From: Granulicella rosea
Lineage (GTDB): Bacteria > Acidobacteriota > Terriglobia > Terriglobales > Acidobacteriaceae
Direction of reading: 5' to 3'
DNA: 64,000 bases
Assembly: GCF_900188085.1 (NCBI RefSeq)
Contig: NZ_FZOU01000003.1
Span: forward strand, 62,001 to 126,000
The translations under genes were made by a program, and so were the position numbers. This document shows positions 1-9,548 of the stretch, piece after piece (within the stretch, counting starts at the first letter, position 1; each line of letters starts with the position of its first letter). Below the pieces are notes generated by a model. The model saw nothing but the letters and a program-made list of their open reading frames with translations, searched no databases and was not told where the DNA came from.

Positions 1-2536
1 CCACCTCGCTGCAGGTCGCGGAGCTTGCGGCGTATCCCGACGCGGGAACGTAGGCAGCGGTGATGGGGTGCGTGCCGATGGGTAGAAGCGCAGCATAGCT
101 GGCCGCTCCGTTCGCCAGGGTCAGCGTGGCGAGCAGGCTGGCGCCGTCGCTGATCGTCACTGTACCGGAGGGTGTGCCGGATGCGCTGCCTGCCATCGCG
201 ACCGCGGCCGCAAAGGCGACGGACTGGTCGGGATACGCTGGGTTTGGTGCGCAGGCGAGAGCCGTGGTGGTGGCGAGGCCAGAGAGTACGGTTTGGTTGA
301 GAGTTGCTGACGAACTGGCATACGTATTTGCCGGGACGTAGGTAGCCGAGATGGGATGGGATCCAACCGAGAGAGAGCTGGTTGTGTATGTGGCGGTCCC
401 CTTGCCTGTTCCTGGGATCAAGTTGACCGAACCCAGTGCGGTTGCCCCGTCTGAGAAGAGAATGCTGCCGCCGGGGGTACCGCTATTGCTCGAAACCGTC
501 GCAGTGAATGTGATGGACTGCCCAGTCACCGAGGGATTCAGGCTGGAGACGAGCGTGGTATTGGAGGCGAGGCCTGTCACTACCTGCTGTGAGACACTGG
601 CCGCGACGCCATCATGCAACGCATCGCCGGCGTAGCTGACCTGTACATAATGGTAGCCGACCGTCAACGTGCTGGAGGTGAAGGTGGCGACGCCGGCGGA
701 GTTTGGAGTCAGCGTCGCGAGAACGGTATTGGTGCTGGTATCGGTGAGGGTGAGTGGTGAGAGTACGGCGTTATCCGCCAGGGACGTGATCGTCGCGGTG
801 AAGGTGACGGGGCTTCCGAGAATCGAAGGGTTCGGGGCTGAACTCAGCTTGATGGACGGCGTATATTTCGGCACCAACAGATAAAACTTGACGGAAACAG
901 CCGGTGGAAATGAAGCCATACCCGGATAGGTCGCGAGGTAGGCGTGCAGACCCGGAACGATTCCTGAGCCGGTATAGGTTGCAATGCCCGACGGGCCGAC
1001 CATGACGACACCAAGAGGAACGTTGTCCTGAAGAATGGTCACGGGTCCGGTCGGGGCGCCGGCTGCGGAGGTCAGGGCGACGGTAAATGTCAAGGGCTGC
1101 GTCGAGGAAGGATAGTAGGTGGATGGCGTAAGCGTCAGGATCGTCGGCGTGGCATCGAGCACGCCGGCGTACTCATAGGCTCCCATATCCACCTGGGGAT
1201 AACCCTTGCCTGTGGCGTCCTGGATGCGAGCAGCACCCGACAGATCGGTCGCCGTCATCTGCGGCGCGCTGTTATTTCCTGTATCGATTGCGGGCGAACC
1301 GGAACGAAGCTGAAAGTTAGCCTGGGATGGATCGATAAATTGAGGATCGGCGGAGATATTGCCGTATGTGCCTGTCTGATCGGGGCAAACGCCGCCGTAG
1401 GCCGCACCGGCGGGATTATAGAGGTCGTTATGGTCGAAGACGAGTGGGGTATAGCTGAGGTAGTTGTAGATGGAGCCGCACGAGACAGCAACTCCTCCGG
1501 CTGAACCAACCACGATGTTGTTCACCAGAACATACTGCCCCAGATTTCCTTCCAGATAGACCTGAGAGGGAGGCGCGTCACCGAAGGCTCCTCCCTCCGT
1601 CGAAGTCTGCTTGTTGCCGTAGACGGTATTGGAGGCCAGGATTCCAATGAACGGCCCTGCCGACTCATCGGGCGGCCTGAGGGAGATTGCGCCATCTGTC
1701 GCTGCCTGATTTCCGTAGATCAGGTTGCCGATGATGACGACTTCATCCGTGTTGAAGGCAATGATGGCGCCGCCGTCGCCGAGCGTCAAATTATTGCGGA
1801 TCGTATTCCCTACGATCGAAGCGTCTGCTCCCCAGACGGCGACTCCCGGTCCGCCATTACCGCCTGCATCCTCACGCCCAGACTGGACATTATTCTGAAT
1901 GATATTGCCAACGACGCGCGCGTAAGGAGTATTGGCCGCTGTACCCCCATTGTAATAAGCGAGGGAGCCTGAAAGCCAGATGGCGGCTCCGCCCGCAAAG
2001 GAGCATAGGCCCTTGGCATCCAGGGTATTGTCGATCTCGTTGCCGACGATAAGCGGCGAACTGCCATCGGATTCAATCGAATAGCAGTGGTTATGAGTGA
2101 TGACATTGTTAGAGATCGTCGGCGTACCGACAGAGATCCAGATGCCCGCCACGTTGTAGGTGGTGCTCGGCGTCGGATAGCCTTCGAATCCGCCTCCCTG
2201 GATCGTAAGTCCATTCAAAATCGAGTTCGGACCTTCCTTCGTCCTGAAGGTCACGGCCGGGTTGTTGCCTAGACTGCCGTCTAGGATCGTGCTGGCTGGG
2301 CCAGCCGAGGAAGTGACCGTGATCGCCTTACCTTTAAAATCGATGTTTTCGTAGTAAGTGCCGGGCGCGATGAGGACGGTATCGCCGTTGTTCGCCGCAT
2401 TGATGCCCGCCTGGATCGTCGGCTGGTCCGCCGGGACATGGATCGTCTTCTGGGCCTGAGCTTGTGACGCCATGAATGCAAAAAGACAGACAAACAGCAG
2501 ACGGAAACCCTGGGGAAAGAGACGGGAAAGGCTCAT
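1..2536 (-). CDS. Secreted beta-helix protein with Ig-like repeats (partial)
   Basis: The frame is open from the ATG at 2536 to the left edge (845 codons), so the C-terminus lies outside the window. Residues 1-28 form a signal peptide ending in SQAQA. Residues 30 to about 430 are Asn/Gly-rich short repeats (for example VGNTIRNN, IIGNLIYGNQ) typical of a right-handed parallel beta-helix of the pectate-lyase/NosD type. A DLSGAARI and VDMGAYEY ending, common in such surface proteins, closes this part near residue 445. From there on are at least four Ig-like repeats of about 95 residues (PSVTGQSITFTATV type). It is probably exported or surface-anchored, perhaps carbohydrate-binding. The substrate is unknown and no catalytic motif is evident. 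Confidence 0.85.
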   Translation of the reverse strand, partial: MSLSRLFPQGFRLLFVCLFAFMASQAQAQKTIHVPADQPTIQAGINAANNGDTVLIAPGTYYENIDFKGKAITVTSSAGPASTILDGSLGNNPAVTFRTKEGPNSILNGLTIQGGGFEGYPTPSTTYNVAGIWISVGTPTISNNVITHNHCYSIESDGSSPLIVGNEIDNTLDAKGLCSFAGGAAIWLSGSLAYYNGGTAANTPYARVVGNIIQNNVQSGREDAGGNGGPGVAVWGADASIVGNTIRNNLTLGDGGAIIAFNTDEVVIIGNLIYGNQAATDGAISLRPPDESAGPFIGILASNTVYGNKQTSTEGGAFGDAPPSQVYLEGNLGQYVLVNNIVVGSAGGVAVSCGSIYNYLSYTPLVFDHNDLYNPAGAAYGGVCPDQTGTYGNISADPQFIDPSQANFQLRSGSPAIDTGNNSAPQMTATDLSGAARIQDATGKGYPQVDMGAYEYAGVLDATPTILTLTPSTYYPSSTQPLTFTVALTSAAGAPTGPVTILQDNVPLGVVMVGPSGIATYTGSGIVPGLHAYLATYPGMASFPPAVSVKFYLLVPKYTPSIKLSSAPNPSILGSPVTFTATITSLADNAVLSPLTLTDTSTNTVLATLTPNSAGVATFTSSTLTVGYHYVQVSYAGDALHDGVAASVSQQVVTGLASNTTLVSSLNPSVTGQSITFTATVSSNSGTPGGSILFSDGATALGSVNLIPGTGKGTATYTTSSLSVGSHPISATYVPANTYASSSATLNQTVLSGLATTTALACAPNPAYPDQSVAFAAAVAMAGSASGTPSGTVTISDGASLLATLTLANGAASYAALLPIGTHPITAAYVPASGYAASSATCSEV

Positions 2537-2602
2537 GAAGCTCAGCGGACCTCGGAAACTTGTTGGATAGCCCACAATACCATCCGCGGTGTGATCGGCA
2601 AG

Positions 2603-2642
2603 AAAAAAATCCCACCCGTCGCGGCTGTGCGATGGGTGGGAT
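2603..2642 (-). terminator. Intrinsic terminator after the decarboxylase gene
   Basis: On the minus strand a stem of ATCCCACCC and GGGTGGGAT (2609-2642, with further pairing TCGC/GCGA) is followed by seven T residues (2603-2609). It starts 22 bases after the decarboxylase stop. The stem sequence CCCACCCATCGC also occurs in the large inverted repeat at 15664-15773, so a repeat element may have supplied the terminator. Confidence 0.8.
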
Positions 2643-2663
2643 CGGTATTGATTCCAAAATGGG

Positions 2664-5090
2664 TTAGCGGGTGTATTCCTGCGGGATGATCGTGTCCGGC
2701 ACGGGCTTCTTGCGCTTCCGTTTCACCGGCGGGGCGGAGCTGGGCGGCTTGCGTTTGCCGTTGCTGCGCTTCTTTGCCAGCGTCGGTTCGACTACGGCGC
2801 GCATCCAGTAGTCGCCCTGCGCGTCGACCTCGATGCCGTGGACCTCGCGCTCGAAGCCGGGGAAGCGCTTGCCGAACTCCTCGTACGCCAGGATCAGTTT
2901 GACGACGGGCGAATCGATCGCGCCCAGCCGCTCGCCCGGCATCGACAGCGGAATGCCCGGTGGGTAGGGAACGAGCATGACGGCGGCGATGCGGCCGGCG
3001 ATGTCCGAGAACTTTACCTTCTCGGTCTCGTTGCGCAACAGCCTCTGGTAGGTCTGGGCGGGGGTCAGCACCTGTTCGGGGTCGACCTCGCAGGCATCCT
3101 CGACCAGGTCGACCAACTGCAGCTCGAGCATGGCGGCGTGCATCTCGTCCGACAGCTCCTTGAGCGTGACGTTGCGGTAGCGATGCGGGAAGCGCGCGAC
3201 CAGCTCGGGCAGCGCCTCGTCCAGAGTGGCTTCGGAGTCGTAGAGACGCTTGAACTCGAAGAGATTTTCAAGCAGACTGCCCCATTTACCCTTCGACGTG
3301 CCGACCGAGAAGAGCACCAGCACGGTGTAGTCGCCGGTGCGGGCGATCTCCACGCGGCGGGCGTCGAGGAACTCCGTCAGGATCGCCGCCGGAATGCCCC
3401 AGCCGGAGACATTGCCCTGCGCGTCCACGCCCGGCGTCAGAATGGTCACCTTGGTCGGGTCGAGCATGCAGTAGTCGTCCGCGACATCGTCGTCGTCGAA
3501 GCCGTGCCACTCCTCGCCCGGTTTCAGCGTCCAGCAGGAGGCGTTCTCGGCCAGCAGGTCGTCGGGCGCTTCTTCAAAGATATAGGTAAGCTCGGTCTTC
3601 GGATCGGTGACGATATCGGGCTGGAAGAGCCGGAAGAACCAGCCGTCGCCGTTGTGCTCGGCCGCGCGCAGGCGGTGCGCGATCGACGACATGGCCTTGC
3701 GGAAGCTGACTGCGTCCTGAATCGTCTCGTCCATCAGGGTCGGACCGGCGGGCTCGTCCATCATCGCGGCGGCGACGTCGAGCGACGCGATCAGCGGGTA
3801 GAAGGGCGAGGTCGTGCCATGCATCATGAAGGCTTCGTTGAACTGGTCGAAGTCGAGCGGCGCGCGCGGGCTCAGCTTCACATGCACCATCGAACCCATG
3901 GAGAACGCCGCCAGCATCTTGTGCGTGGACTGCACGGCGAAGAGCTGTGGACGGTCCGGCATGTCGTCCGGCACGTCCATCGCAAAGCGGCCCTTGTAGA
4001 TGTGGTGGAACTTCGCATAGGCGTACCAGGCCTCGTCGAAGTGGATGCGCGGTACGGACTTGGCCAGCTCGGTCGCGACCTTGTTCACGTCGTAACAGAG
4101 GCCGTCGTAGGTGGAGTTGGTGACTGCGGCGTAGGTCGGGGTCTGCGAGTGCGCGCCGGCCGAGAAGGGGCTGTTCTTGATGAGTTCCTTGATCGACTCC
4201 GGGCTGAACCGCTTCAGCGGCACCAGGCCGATCATGCCGTAGCCGTTGCGCGTGGGCGTCAGGTAGACGGGGCGGGCGCCGGTGACGGTCAGCGAGTGGC
4301 AGATCGACTTGTGGCAGTTCGCGTCGGCGAGGACGATGTCGTCCTGCCCAATCACGCCGTGGCCGACGATCTGGTTGGAGGTGCTCGATCCGCCGAGGAC
4401 GTAGAAGGTCCAGTCCGCGCCGAAGATGCGCGCCGCGTTGCGCTCGCTCTCGCCCGGAGGCCCGATGTGGTCGAGCCACGAGCCGAGCGGCGCGGTGGAG
4501 ATGCCGAGGTCCGAGCGCAGCAGGTTTTCGCCGAAGAAGCGGTGGAACTCCATGCCGACGGGGTGCTTCAGGTAGGCGACGCCGCCCATGTGGCCGGGCG
4601 CGTCCCAGGAGTACGCGCCCTGGTCGGTGTACTTCTTCAGCTCGCGGAAGTAGGGCGGCAGCAACTGCTCGTGATAGCGCTCGACGGCGAAGTCGACGCG
4701 GTTGGCGATGAAGGCCGGCGTGTCGCCGAAGAGGTGGATGTACTCGTGTACCTGCTTGACGACTTCGAGCGGCAGGTCGGAGACCAGCGTGCGGTCGGCG
4801 ATCAGGAAGATCGGAATCTTCTTGTTGCGGCTACGAATGGCGCGGATGATCTTCAGCGCGGCGCGTTCGTCGAACTGGTGATCGCCGGCGAGATCCCAGT
4901 CCAGCAGGATGGCCGAGTGCGATGGGTCGGACTTCACAAGCGATAGGCCGTCCTCAGGCGTTGACGTACGGACGACCTCGTAGCCTTCTTCGCCGATCGC
5001 GTCGACGAGACGCTCCATGGCGCGGTCCGACACGGAGTCGGTGCGCCCTACTTCGCTTGCAATCATCAATACCCAACGGCCTTCGTTCAT
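2664..5090 (-). CDS. Orn/Lys/Arg decarboxylase, PLP-dependent fold type I
   Basis: The 808-residue protein has the layout of inducible bacterial basic amino acid decarboxylases. A receiver-like wing domain (about 1-145) is followed by the PLP-binding core and a C-terminal domain. Visible motifs are the DAPGHMGG segment (163-170), GGSSTSNQ (233-240), FDEAW with the aspartate expected to contact the PLP nitrogen (D352), and QSTHKML with the Schiff-base lysine K391. Such enzymes convert lysine, arginine or ornithine to the polyamine plus CO2, for acid resistance or polyamine synthesis. Which substrate is used cannot be read from the sequence. A lysine/arginine/proline-rich tail (last 40 residues) is unusual. 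The gene is monocistronic and divergent from the VWFA gene at 5227. Confidence 0.93.
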   Translation of the reverse strand: MNEGRWVLMIASEVGRTDSVSDRAMERLVDAIGEEGYEVVRTSTPEDGLSLVKSDPSHSAILLDWDLAGDHQFDERAALKIIRAIRSRNKKIPIFLIADRTLVSDLPLEVVKQVHEYIHLFGDTPAFIANRVDFAVERYHEQLLPPYFRELKKYTDQGAYSWDAPGHMGGVAYLKHPVGMEFHRFFGENLLRSDLGISTAPLGSWLDHIGPPGESERNAARIFGADWTFYVLGGSSTSNQIVGHGVIGQDDIVLADANCHKSICHSLTVTGARPVYLTPTRNGYGMIGLVPLKRFSPESIKELIKNSPFSAGAHSQTPTYAAVTNSTYDGLCYDVNKVATELAKSVPRIHFDEAWYAYAKFHHIYKGRFAMDVPDDMPDRPQLFAVQSTHKMLAAFSMGSMVHVKLSPRAPLDFDQFNEAFMMHGTTSPFYPLIASLDVAAAMMDEPAGPTLMDETIQDAVSFRKAMSSIAHRLRAAEHNGDGWFFRLFQPDIVTDPKTELTYIFEEAPDDLLAENASCWTLKPGEEWHGFDDDDVADDYCMLDPTKVTILTPGVDAQGNVSGWGIPAAILTEFLDARRVEIARTGDYTVLVLFSVGTSKGKWGSLLENLFEFKRLYDSEATLDEALPELVARFPHRYRNVTLKELSDEMHAAMLELQLVDLVEDACEVDPEQVLTPAQTYQRLLRNETEKVKFSDIAGRIAAVMLVPYPPGIPLSMPGERLGAIDSPVVKLILAYEEFGKRFPGFEREVHGIEVDAQGDYWMRAVVEPTLAKKRSNGKRKPPSSAPPVKRKRKKPVPDTIIPQEYTR

Positions 5091-5226
5091 CTCACCTCGT
5101 GTTTGTTGCGACGTTTTAGTTTATCGCGGATGCGTTACGAAACTGTGCATAGGGCCAGAACGTCTGAAATTGCATGCCAGTTCGGTTTTCGCCGTGCTAG
5201 ATTGGCTGGGAATCGCCGGAGTCGCC

Positions 5227-6921
5227 ATGTTCGCGTCCAAACTTCGCTTTTTGCCTCTGCTCCTCGTCTGCGTTTCGACCTTCCTGACCGCACAGCAGCC
5301 TGCGCCCGCGCCCGCTCCGGACAAGATTCCCACACTGAAGATTACCTCCCGCGAGGTCGTGCTCGATGTGCTGGTGCTCGACAAGAAGGGGCATTCGATT
5401 CAGGGGCTGAAGGCGGGCGACTTCCAGGTGGTCGAGGATGGCGCGCCGCAGGTGGTCAGAGCCGTGAGCGAGCATCGCGCGCTGACCCCGGAAGAGGTCG
5501 CCAGACTTGCACCGGATCCGCTTGCGCCGAACGAGTTCACGAACTACGCGCCCGCCGGCAATACCAACTCGGTCTCCGTCATCCTCATCGACGCGCTCGA
5601 CAGCCCGACCACCGCGCAGATGTATCTGCGCCAGCAACTGATCGCGTTCATGAAGTCCATGCCGCCGGGGAACACCTTCGCCATCTTCCAGATGGACCGC
5701 CGGATGCATCTGGTGCAGGGCTTTACCTCGGACCCGCAGGTGCTGCTGAAGGCGGTCGAAGGCAAACGCGACGAGATCAGCCTGCCTGCCAATCTGAACA
5801 GCGCCACGCGCGAGGCGATGATGCACGTCGGGTTGAAGATGATGGGGCAGTATCTGGCCGGCTTCAGCGGGCGAAAGAACCTGATCTGGTTTACCGGGAG
5901 CGTTCCGCACGAGGTCTTCAGCCTGACCGGCAATCCCTTTCCCGATTCCGTCGACTTCGACAATATGCGCGCGCGATTTGCGAACGCGCTCTCGCTCAGC
6001 CGGGTCGCGGTCTATCCGGTCGACGACCGGGGTCTGGAGGTCTTTCGGGAGCACGAGTACAGCCATGCGGTGCTCGACGAGATCGCCGAGAGAACGGGCG
6101 GCCGATCCTTCCACGACACGAACGGCCTGAAGGAGGCGCTCGCGCAGATCACGGAGACCGGGTCGAACTACTACACGCTCGCGTTTTCGCCGACCAATCC
6201 CGTCTGGCTTGCGCATAAGCGGCATCTCACGATCACCGTCGCTGGCAGGGAGCACGCCACGCTGCTCTACCGGCATGTCTACTTTGCGCGCAGCGGCCGA
6301 AAGGCCTACTGGAAGAAGCACGCCCAGGACAACATCGCCGAGTTGAAACCCCCGCCGCCGCCCGCCGATATCGTCCAGACTGCGGGAGATGGTTTGGACG
6401 CGGCGCTCGAACTGGGCTCCATGATCTCCGGCGAGCTGCCGTTCCGGCTGAGTGCGATGCCCGCGCCCAGGCCGTTGAAGCTGGCGAAGGACGCGCCCTG
6501 GCCGAAGGATAACTACCTCGAACCTTCGCTTCGGACGAAGCCGTTTCGAGAGTTCGAGCTGCTGTATACGGTCGATCCGCACAACGTCGGCTTCACCCAG
6601 ACCGAGGACGGCGTCTCCCACGCGCAGTTGGAGTTTCTGGTCGCCGTCTACGACGCCCAGGGGGCGATGGTGAACTCTCTGAAGACGACGCGGGTGAGCG
6701 AAATCGGCGACGCAAACTATCGCCGGATGCTGGAAAGCGGGACGAAGCTGACTCTGCGCCAGACCATCGCCGTGCCGGAGAAGGGCAACTACTTCCTGCG
6801 TCTGGTCGTCCACAATCCCGACGCCGATCAGACCGGGTCGCTCGAAATTCCGGTCGACAACATACAGCGTGGCGTCGCGGGACCGGGGCAGCAGCTCATC
6901 TCGTCCAGCCAACTTCCCTGA
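5227..6921 (+). CDS. Secreted VWFA-related acidobacterial protein
   Basis: The 564-residue protein starts at an ATG preceded by GGAG six bases upstream. In-frame upstream codons lie antisense in the decarboxylase gene and were excluded. An N-terminal signal peptide (about 1-22, ending FLTAQ) and a proline/alanine linker lead to the family signature: a REVVLDVLVLDKKG strand with KAGDFQVVEDG, then a VWA-like domain. The metal site is degenerate (IDALDSP instead of DxSxS). The C-terminal third is a separate beta-rich region. The family is known as an acidobacterial expansion (TIGR03436) of unknown function. Export and a protein-binding role are inferred. A lipoprotein gene follows 53 bases later and may be co-transcribed. 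Confidence 0.88.
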   Translation: MFASKLRFLPLLLVCVSTFLTAQQPAPAPAPDKIPTLKITSREVVLDVLVLDKKGHSIQGLKAGDFQVVEDGAPQVVRAVSEHRALTPEEVARLAPDPLAPNEFTNYAPAGNTNSVSVILIDALDSPTTAQMYLRQQLIAFMKSMPPGNTFAIFQMDRRMHLVQGFTSDPQVLLKAVEGKRDEISLPANLNSATREAMMHVGLKMMGQYLAGFSGRKNLIWFTGSVPHEVFSLTGNPFPDSVDFDNMRARFANALSLSRVAVYPVDDRGLEVFREHEYSHAVLDEIAERTGGRSFHDTNGLKEALAQITETGSNYYTLAFSPTNPVWLAHKRHLTITVAGREHATLLYRHVYFARSGRKAYWKKHAQDNIAELKPPPPPADIVQTAGDGLDAALELGSMISGELPFRLSAMPAPRPLKLAKDAPWPKDNYLEPSLRTKPFREFELLYTVDPHNVGFTQTEDGVSHAQLEFLVAVYDAQGAMVNSLKTTRVSEIGDANYRRMLESGTKLTLRQTIAVPEKGNYFLRLVVHNPDADQTGSLEIPVDNIQRGVAGPGQQLISSSQLP

Positions 6922-6974
6922 TTCCCGCGCAACTGCTGAAAACAGGCGGGGTTGAAGCGAGTGGGAGAACCTGC

Positions 6975-8078
6975 ATGAGACAACCCTGCCGTATCCTGCT
7001 GCTGGCCGCCGCCGTGTGTCTCGCCGGCTGCGAACGTACCGAGCTGGCGCCGCCGCCGGGAGCTGCCTATGCGCCCCAGCCGGTTCCGCAGGGCGATCTG
7101 CATTCGCTTTGGGAGGGAACGCAAGTCGCCCTCACGGACCGTCCTTACGCCTGCGGCCCGGCCCGTTTCATCTCGCCGGATATCTCGGTCGCCACAACCA
7201 ACAGCCAGCGCGTCCCGCTCTCACCCGCGACCCGGCAGGCGGTCTACGCGGAGTCGGACGCAGCGCTGCGCGACCTGACGGCGCGGTCCGTGGCTGCGGC
7301 GAATCACTTCCGTTCCACAGGCAGCCGTGCCGCTGCGGGCTGCGTCTTCGCCCTGCTGGCGACCGCGGCGCGCACCCACGGCATGGCCGGCTATATGTCG
7401 AGCGACGCGGCCTTTCAGGAGCAGAATCGAGCCCTGCGATCGATCTCGATCGCCTACCTGAAGGTGCGGGACACCGGGATCGGCCGCGCCTACGACGAAG
7501 GGTTGATCGATGCCTGGCTGGACGACATCGCACGGCAGGAGCGCGATCACATCCTCGCCGAGAGCTGCGGCAAGACCTTCTGCGGCCAGCGCGGACATCT
7601 GGGGCTGGCGGTCGCGTCCGCCGCCGCCGCTGCGGCAGTGGCCTCGAACGACCGCGAGCTGTACGACTGGGCGATCGTCCAGTACAAGACCGCCGTCAAG
7701 AGCATCGACGAACGCGGCATGCTGCCGGACGACACCCGGGGTCCGAACGCGCTGCGGTTCAATCTGATTGCCGCCGCCGCTCTCGTCCAGATCGCGGAGT
7801 TCGGCGAGGCCAACAACGAGGGCATGTACGCCTTCGACAACGGCGGGATTCACCTGCTGATCCACGCCGTCTCACGCGGTCTGATCGATCCGGCGCCCTT
7901 CGCCAGCGCCACCGGCATGCAGCAGACGATGTCGCGGCGCATCGAACCGTGGCAGGTAAGCTGGGCCGCCGTCTACGATCGCCGCTTCCCGGACCCTGTG
8001 CTGAACGGCCTACTCGCGCAGGTCGGTGCACGCAACGCGGATATGTGGTCGGGCGAGCCTTGGGGTATGACCGAATAA
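6975..8078 (+). CDS. Lipoprotein of unknown function
   Basis: The protein has 367 residues. The N-terminus is a lipoprotein signal with lipobox LAGC (Cys19) followed by a Pro-rich linker, so it is probably anchored in the outer or cytoplasmic membrane facing the periplasm. The rest is mostly helical and Ala-rich, with several conserved-looking Cys residues (for example KTFCGQRGHLG), but no family is recognised. It lies 53 bases after the VWFA gene in the same orientation and ends 10 bases from the convergent toxin gene. Confidence 0.8.
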   Translation: MRQPCRILLLAAAVCLAGCERTELAPPPGAAYAPQPVPQGDLHSLWEGTQVALTDRPYACGPARFISPDISVATTNSQRVPLSPATRQAVYAESDAALRDLTARSVAAANHFRSTGSRAAAGCVFALLATAARTHGMAGYMSSDAAFQEQNRALRSISIAYLKVRDTGIGRAYDEGLIDAWLDDIARQERDHILAESCGKTFCGQRGHLGLAVASAAAAAAVASNDRELYDWAIVQYKTAVKSIDERGMLPDDTRGPNALRFNLIAAAALVQIAEFGEANNEGMYAFDNGGIHLLIHAVSRGLIDPAPFASATGMQQTMSRRIEPWQVSWAAVYDRRFPDPVLNGLLAQVGARNADMWSGEPWGMTE

Positions 8079-8088
8079 GCGGCTCGAT

Positions 8089-8382
8089 TTAGAGATCGTG
8101 AAACATGACGCCGAGTTCACGCGCGCCATGGACGACGCGTTCTATTCGTACCGCATCGGCCACCACATGGAACAGAATCACATAACGTCCATGAATTGCC
8201 ATCCGTGCGGTTGGTCCGATCTCGGGCCGCAGTCTGTACTGCAGGGGGCCGGCGCCAATCTGGCGGAATTTCTCGCGGATCTCTCGGATGAATGACAAGG
8301 CACGTGTAGGGTTGTCGAGCGCAATGTAGGACGCGATCTCCTCCAGGTCATCTTCGATAAAGCGTGAGACTACCACCTTCAT
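8089..8382 (-). CDS. RelE/ParE-family toxin
   Basis: This 97-residue protein has the RelE/ParE plasmid-stabilisation fold pattern: FIEDDLEEIASYIALDNPTRALSF at the N-terminus, then RLRPEIGPTARMAIHGRYVILFHV and RIERVVHGAREL. Members of this family either poison gyrase (ParE) or cleave mRNA on the ribosome (RelE). The long N-terminal hairpin and the RHH partner favour ParE. The start codon overlaps the antitoxin stop by four bases (ATGA, 8379-8382), so both are translated from one mRNA. Confidence 0.9.
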   Translation of the reverse strand: MKVVVSRFIEDDLEEIASYIALDNPTRALSFIREIREKFRQIGAGPLQYRLRPEIGPTARMAIHGRYVILFHVVADAVRIERVVHGARELGVMFHDL

Positions 8383-8669
8383 CCTTTGGCGCGCTCCCGA
8401 TTGGCGATCATTTCATACTTGCGCTCCAAGCGGTCGAAGACCTCGTCGGAGGGGATCCCAGGCGTCTCATCCAGCATCGCCTCCTGCCAGACCGCACGCA
8501 ACTCCTCTATCCCATGGCGGCGAAGGTTGCGTTTTAATGTCCAGTCACGGAGCGCGTCGCGAATGACCTCGCTGCTCGACGCGTACTCTCCCGTATCCAC
8601 GGCCTGTCGGACCGAGGCGACCATCTCTTGCGGGAGCGCGATGCTGATCTTCTCAATCGTAGCGGCCAA
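8379..8669 (-). CDS. Ribbon-helix-helix antitoxin, ParD-like
   Basis: The 96-residue protein opens with a beta strand and two helices of the CopG/ParD RHH fold (KISIALPQEMVASVRQAV, then YASSSEVIRDALRDW). This is the DNA-binding dimer that represses its own promoter. The C-terminal half would wrap the toxin. The start is a TTG at 8669 with a strong GGAGG six bases upstream, and no in-frame ATG fits better. It is the first gene of the pair and overlaps the toxin by four bases. Confidence 0.88.
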   Translation of the reverse strand: MAATIEKISIALPQEMVASVRQAVDTGEYASSSEVIRDALRDWTLKRNLRRHGIEELRAVWQEAMLDETPGIPSDEVFDRLERKYEMIANRERAKG

Positions 8670-8745
8670 TGGCGCCTCCGGTATGACTTCTTCCTACCAG
8701 CTTAGCGCACTTTCCGACCTTTACAAGCGGCGCTATGGGATCCGT

Positions 8746-9381
8746 TCACTGTCCGCTGCCGACCGGCGGATAGGTGAACTCGAACAGCTCTCCGGAGATG
8801 GGCAGCACCAGGCTCATCTCGGTCGCCTTGCCGGGATGCTGGAAGTAGACGCGGCCGCTCTCGCGCTCGCTCGGCCCCAGCGCCCGGGGCTTGAGAGGCG
8901 GCACGGGGATGGCGGCGGCCTCTTTTTGCTTGTCCTGCGTGTGCTTGTCCGAGGTGAAGTACGACGGCGGAGGGAGATCCTTGACCTTCTTCGATGTCTT
9001 CGACGTCTTCTCCACCCGCTTCGGATCGAGGTAGGAGAGTCGCCTGTACTTCGGCTGCACCACGTCGATGCGGAACTCCGCCGGGATCAACTGCAGCTTG
9101 TTCGGCGAGTTGTTGACGATCGTGACATCGGCGTGGCTGAAGCGCTGGTCCACCTGGAAGTCGGCCTCGACGATGTAGCCGTCCGCCTCGAGGATGTAGG
9201 TGTGGTGGCCGTCGGGTCCGGTCCGGTCGGTGCAACCCAGGTTCACCCGGCAGGGGATGACCTCACCCGAGCGGATCGCGACCTTTGGCTTGGCCGGAGC
9301 GGGCGCTGCGGGAACGGACTGCGCGGAGACGCTGTTGCAGACGGCGAAAAGCGTGATACAGGATAGTGCGCGGAAGAACAT
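8746..9381 (-). CDS. Secreted protein of unknown function
   Basis: The protein has 211 residues. The ATG at 9381 follows AGAGGGG seven bases upstream and opens a clear signal peptide (FFRALSCITLFAVCNSVSAQ). The longer in-frame extension to 9642 overlaps the neighbouring gene's end and lacks a signal sequence, so it was rejected. The mature part begins with an Ala/Pro linker and contains a lysine-rich stretch near the middle. No enzyme motif is recognised. The start is preceded by a conspicuous nested hairpin (9392-9451). Confidence 0.75.
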   Translation of the reverse strand: MFFRALSCITLFAVCNSVSAQSVPAAPAPAKPKVAIRSGEVIPCRVNLGCTDRTGPDGHHTYILEADGYIVEADFQVDQRFSHADVTIVNNSPNKLQLIPAEFRIDVVQPKYRRLSYLDPKRVEKTSKTSKKVKDLPPPSYFTSDKHTQDKQKEAAAIPVPPLKPRALGPSERESGRVYFQHPGKATEMSLVLPISGELFEFTYPPVGSGQ

Positions 9382-9391
9382 GAGGGCCCCT

Positions 9392-9451
9392 CTTGCTGGA
9401 AACACGCCGACAGTAAAAATCGGCACAGTGTGTTCTATCACTTCCAGCAAG
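9392..9451 (-). promoter_or_regulatory. Nested stem-loop in the 5' leader of the 9381 gene
   Basis: Read on the minus strand, three complementary pairs are stacked: CTTGCTGGAA with TTCCAGCAAG, ACAC with GTGT, and GCCGA with TCGGC around a T-rich loop. Bulges lie on the 5' side. The outer stem ends just before the AGAGGGG ribosome-binding site of the secreted-protein gene. It could control translation or mRNA stability. There is no T-tract after the stem, so a terminator is unlikely. Confidence 0.4.
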
Positions 9452-9548
9452 CCGCAGTCATTGACCCATTTCGGGCAGTTGCCGGCGGCGTGGGGGATAT
9501 CCGCGTCGCGCCGCAGGTCTTCGGCGTGATCGAAACCTCCCACCTTCC

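Noticed and set aside
2838-4946. A 702-codon open frame opposite the decarboxylase gene
   Set aside because: It is the mirror of a well-supported PLP enzyme with all motifs on the other strand; high GC leaves long antisense frames open. The same applies to long antisense frames at 5197-6912 and 48524-50551.
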